From Pseudomonadota bacterium (GTDB taxonomy: Bacteria > Pseudomonadota > Alphaproteobacteria > Rhizobiales > Tepidamorphaceae): a DNA stretch of 5,026 nucleotides. Numbering within the stretch: position 1 is the first letter of the stretch; every line of letters starts with the position of its first letter. The notes below the pieces were generated by a model. That model made no database searches. It saw only the letters and a program-made list of their open reading frames with translations, and was not told the origin of the DNA. A program made the position numbers and the translations under genes. Of this stretch, positions 4,981-5,026 are shown piece by piece. Where the stretch lies: NCBI GenBank assembly GCA_023435545.1, contig JAEYRQ010000505.1, positions 1 to 5,026 on the forward strand, in the 5' to 3' direction.

Positions 4981-5026
4981 GAGGGGGGAATGGGGGGGGC
5001 GGGGGGGGGGGCCCCGGGCCCCCCAA
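4981..5026. other. Low-complexity poly-G/poly-C end, probable sequencing or assembly artefact
   Basis: The last 46 bases are almost only G and C: runs of 6, 8 and 11 G broken by AAT and single C, then a self-complementary GGGGCCCC/GGGCCCC stretch and a final AA. No gene or credible motif is present. Run lengths here should not be trusted; the pattern fits the ragged end of a contig in a G-rich repeat. Confidence 0.65.

Noticed and set aside
1..5026. A novel defence or mobile-element system
   Set aside because: Every sizeable gene belongs to a recognised family. There is no integrase, transposase, tRNA-linked attachment site, CRISPR-like array or retron-like element. The toxin-antitoxin pair is a standard HicBA cassette.

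Overview
The window is GC-rich, densely coded DNA. Its gene content points to an alphaproteobacterium, most likely in or near Rhizobiales (Hyphomicrobiales). The best pointers are the PetP/PetR regulator pair divergent from ilvE, the small HicB/HicA pair, and paired palindromic intergenic repeats. The assignment is by recalled family resemblance and gene order only; no search was run. No rRNA, tRNA, CRISPR array, transposase or phage gene was seen.

Layout. At the left edge is the 3' two-thirds of moaE (molybdenum cofactor synthesis). It is followed, on the same strand, by a complete Bcr/CflA-type drug:proton antiporter of the major facilitator superfamily (445-1695). Converging on the transporter, with 9 bases between the stop codons, is a minus-strand toxin-antitoxin operon. 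Here hicB (antitoxin, 1914-2129) precedes hicA (mRNA-interferase toxin, 1705-1917) with a 4-base ATGA overlap. A 283-base gap (2130-2412) separates hicB from the next minus-strand gene and carries a mosaic of three interleaved palindromes (2266-2361). Next is ilvE, the branched-chain aminotransferase (2413-3324, minus strand, strong Shine-Dalgarno). A 229-base divergent control region rich in GCGAC/GTCGC inverted repeats follows. Then comes the plus-strand operon petP (MarR family, 3554-4120) and petR (OmpR-family response regulator, 4110-4853), overlapping by 11 bases. The right end (about 4950-5026) is a C/G hairpin repeat running into poly-G and poly-C, and looks like a contig end of doubtful base quality.

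How the genes work together. The clearest functional unit is petP-petR, two co-translated transcription regulators whose Rhodobacter counterparts are known for control of cytochrome bc1 expression and for being essential. No sensor kinase is visible beside petR. ilvE shares the control region with petP, so one factor, possibly PetP itself, could act on both. hicBA is a self-contained cassette with looser codon use than its neighbours and may have been acquired. moaE and the transporter have no evident link to the rest.

No undescribed multi-gene system was found. The items most worth a second look are the cluster of inverted repeats between ilvE and petP, the mini-HicB that has no DNA-binding domain but has an inverted repeat at its start, and the switchable-looking palindrome mosaic between ilvE and hicBA.
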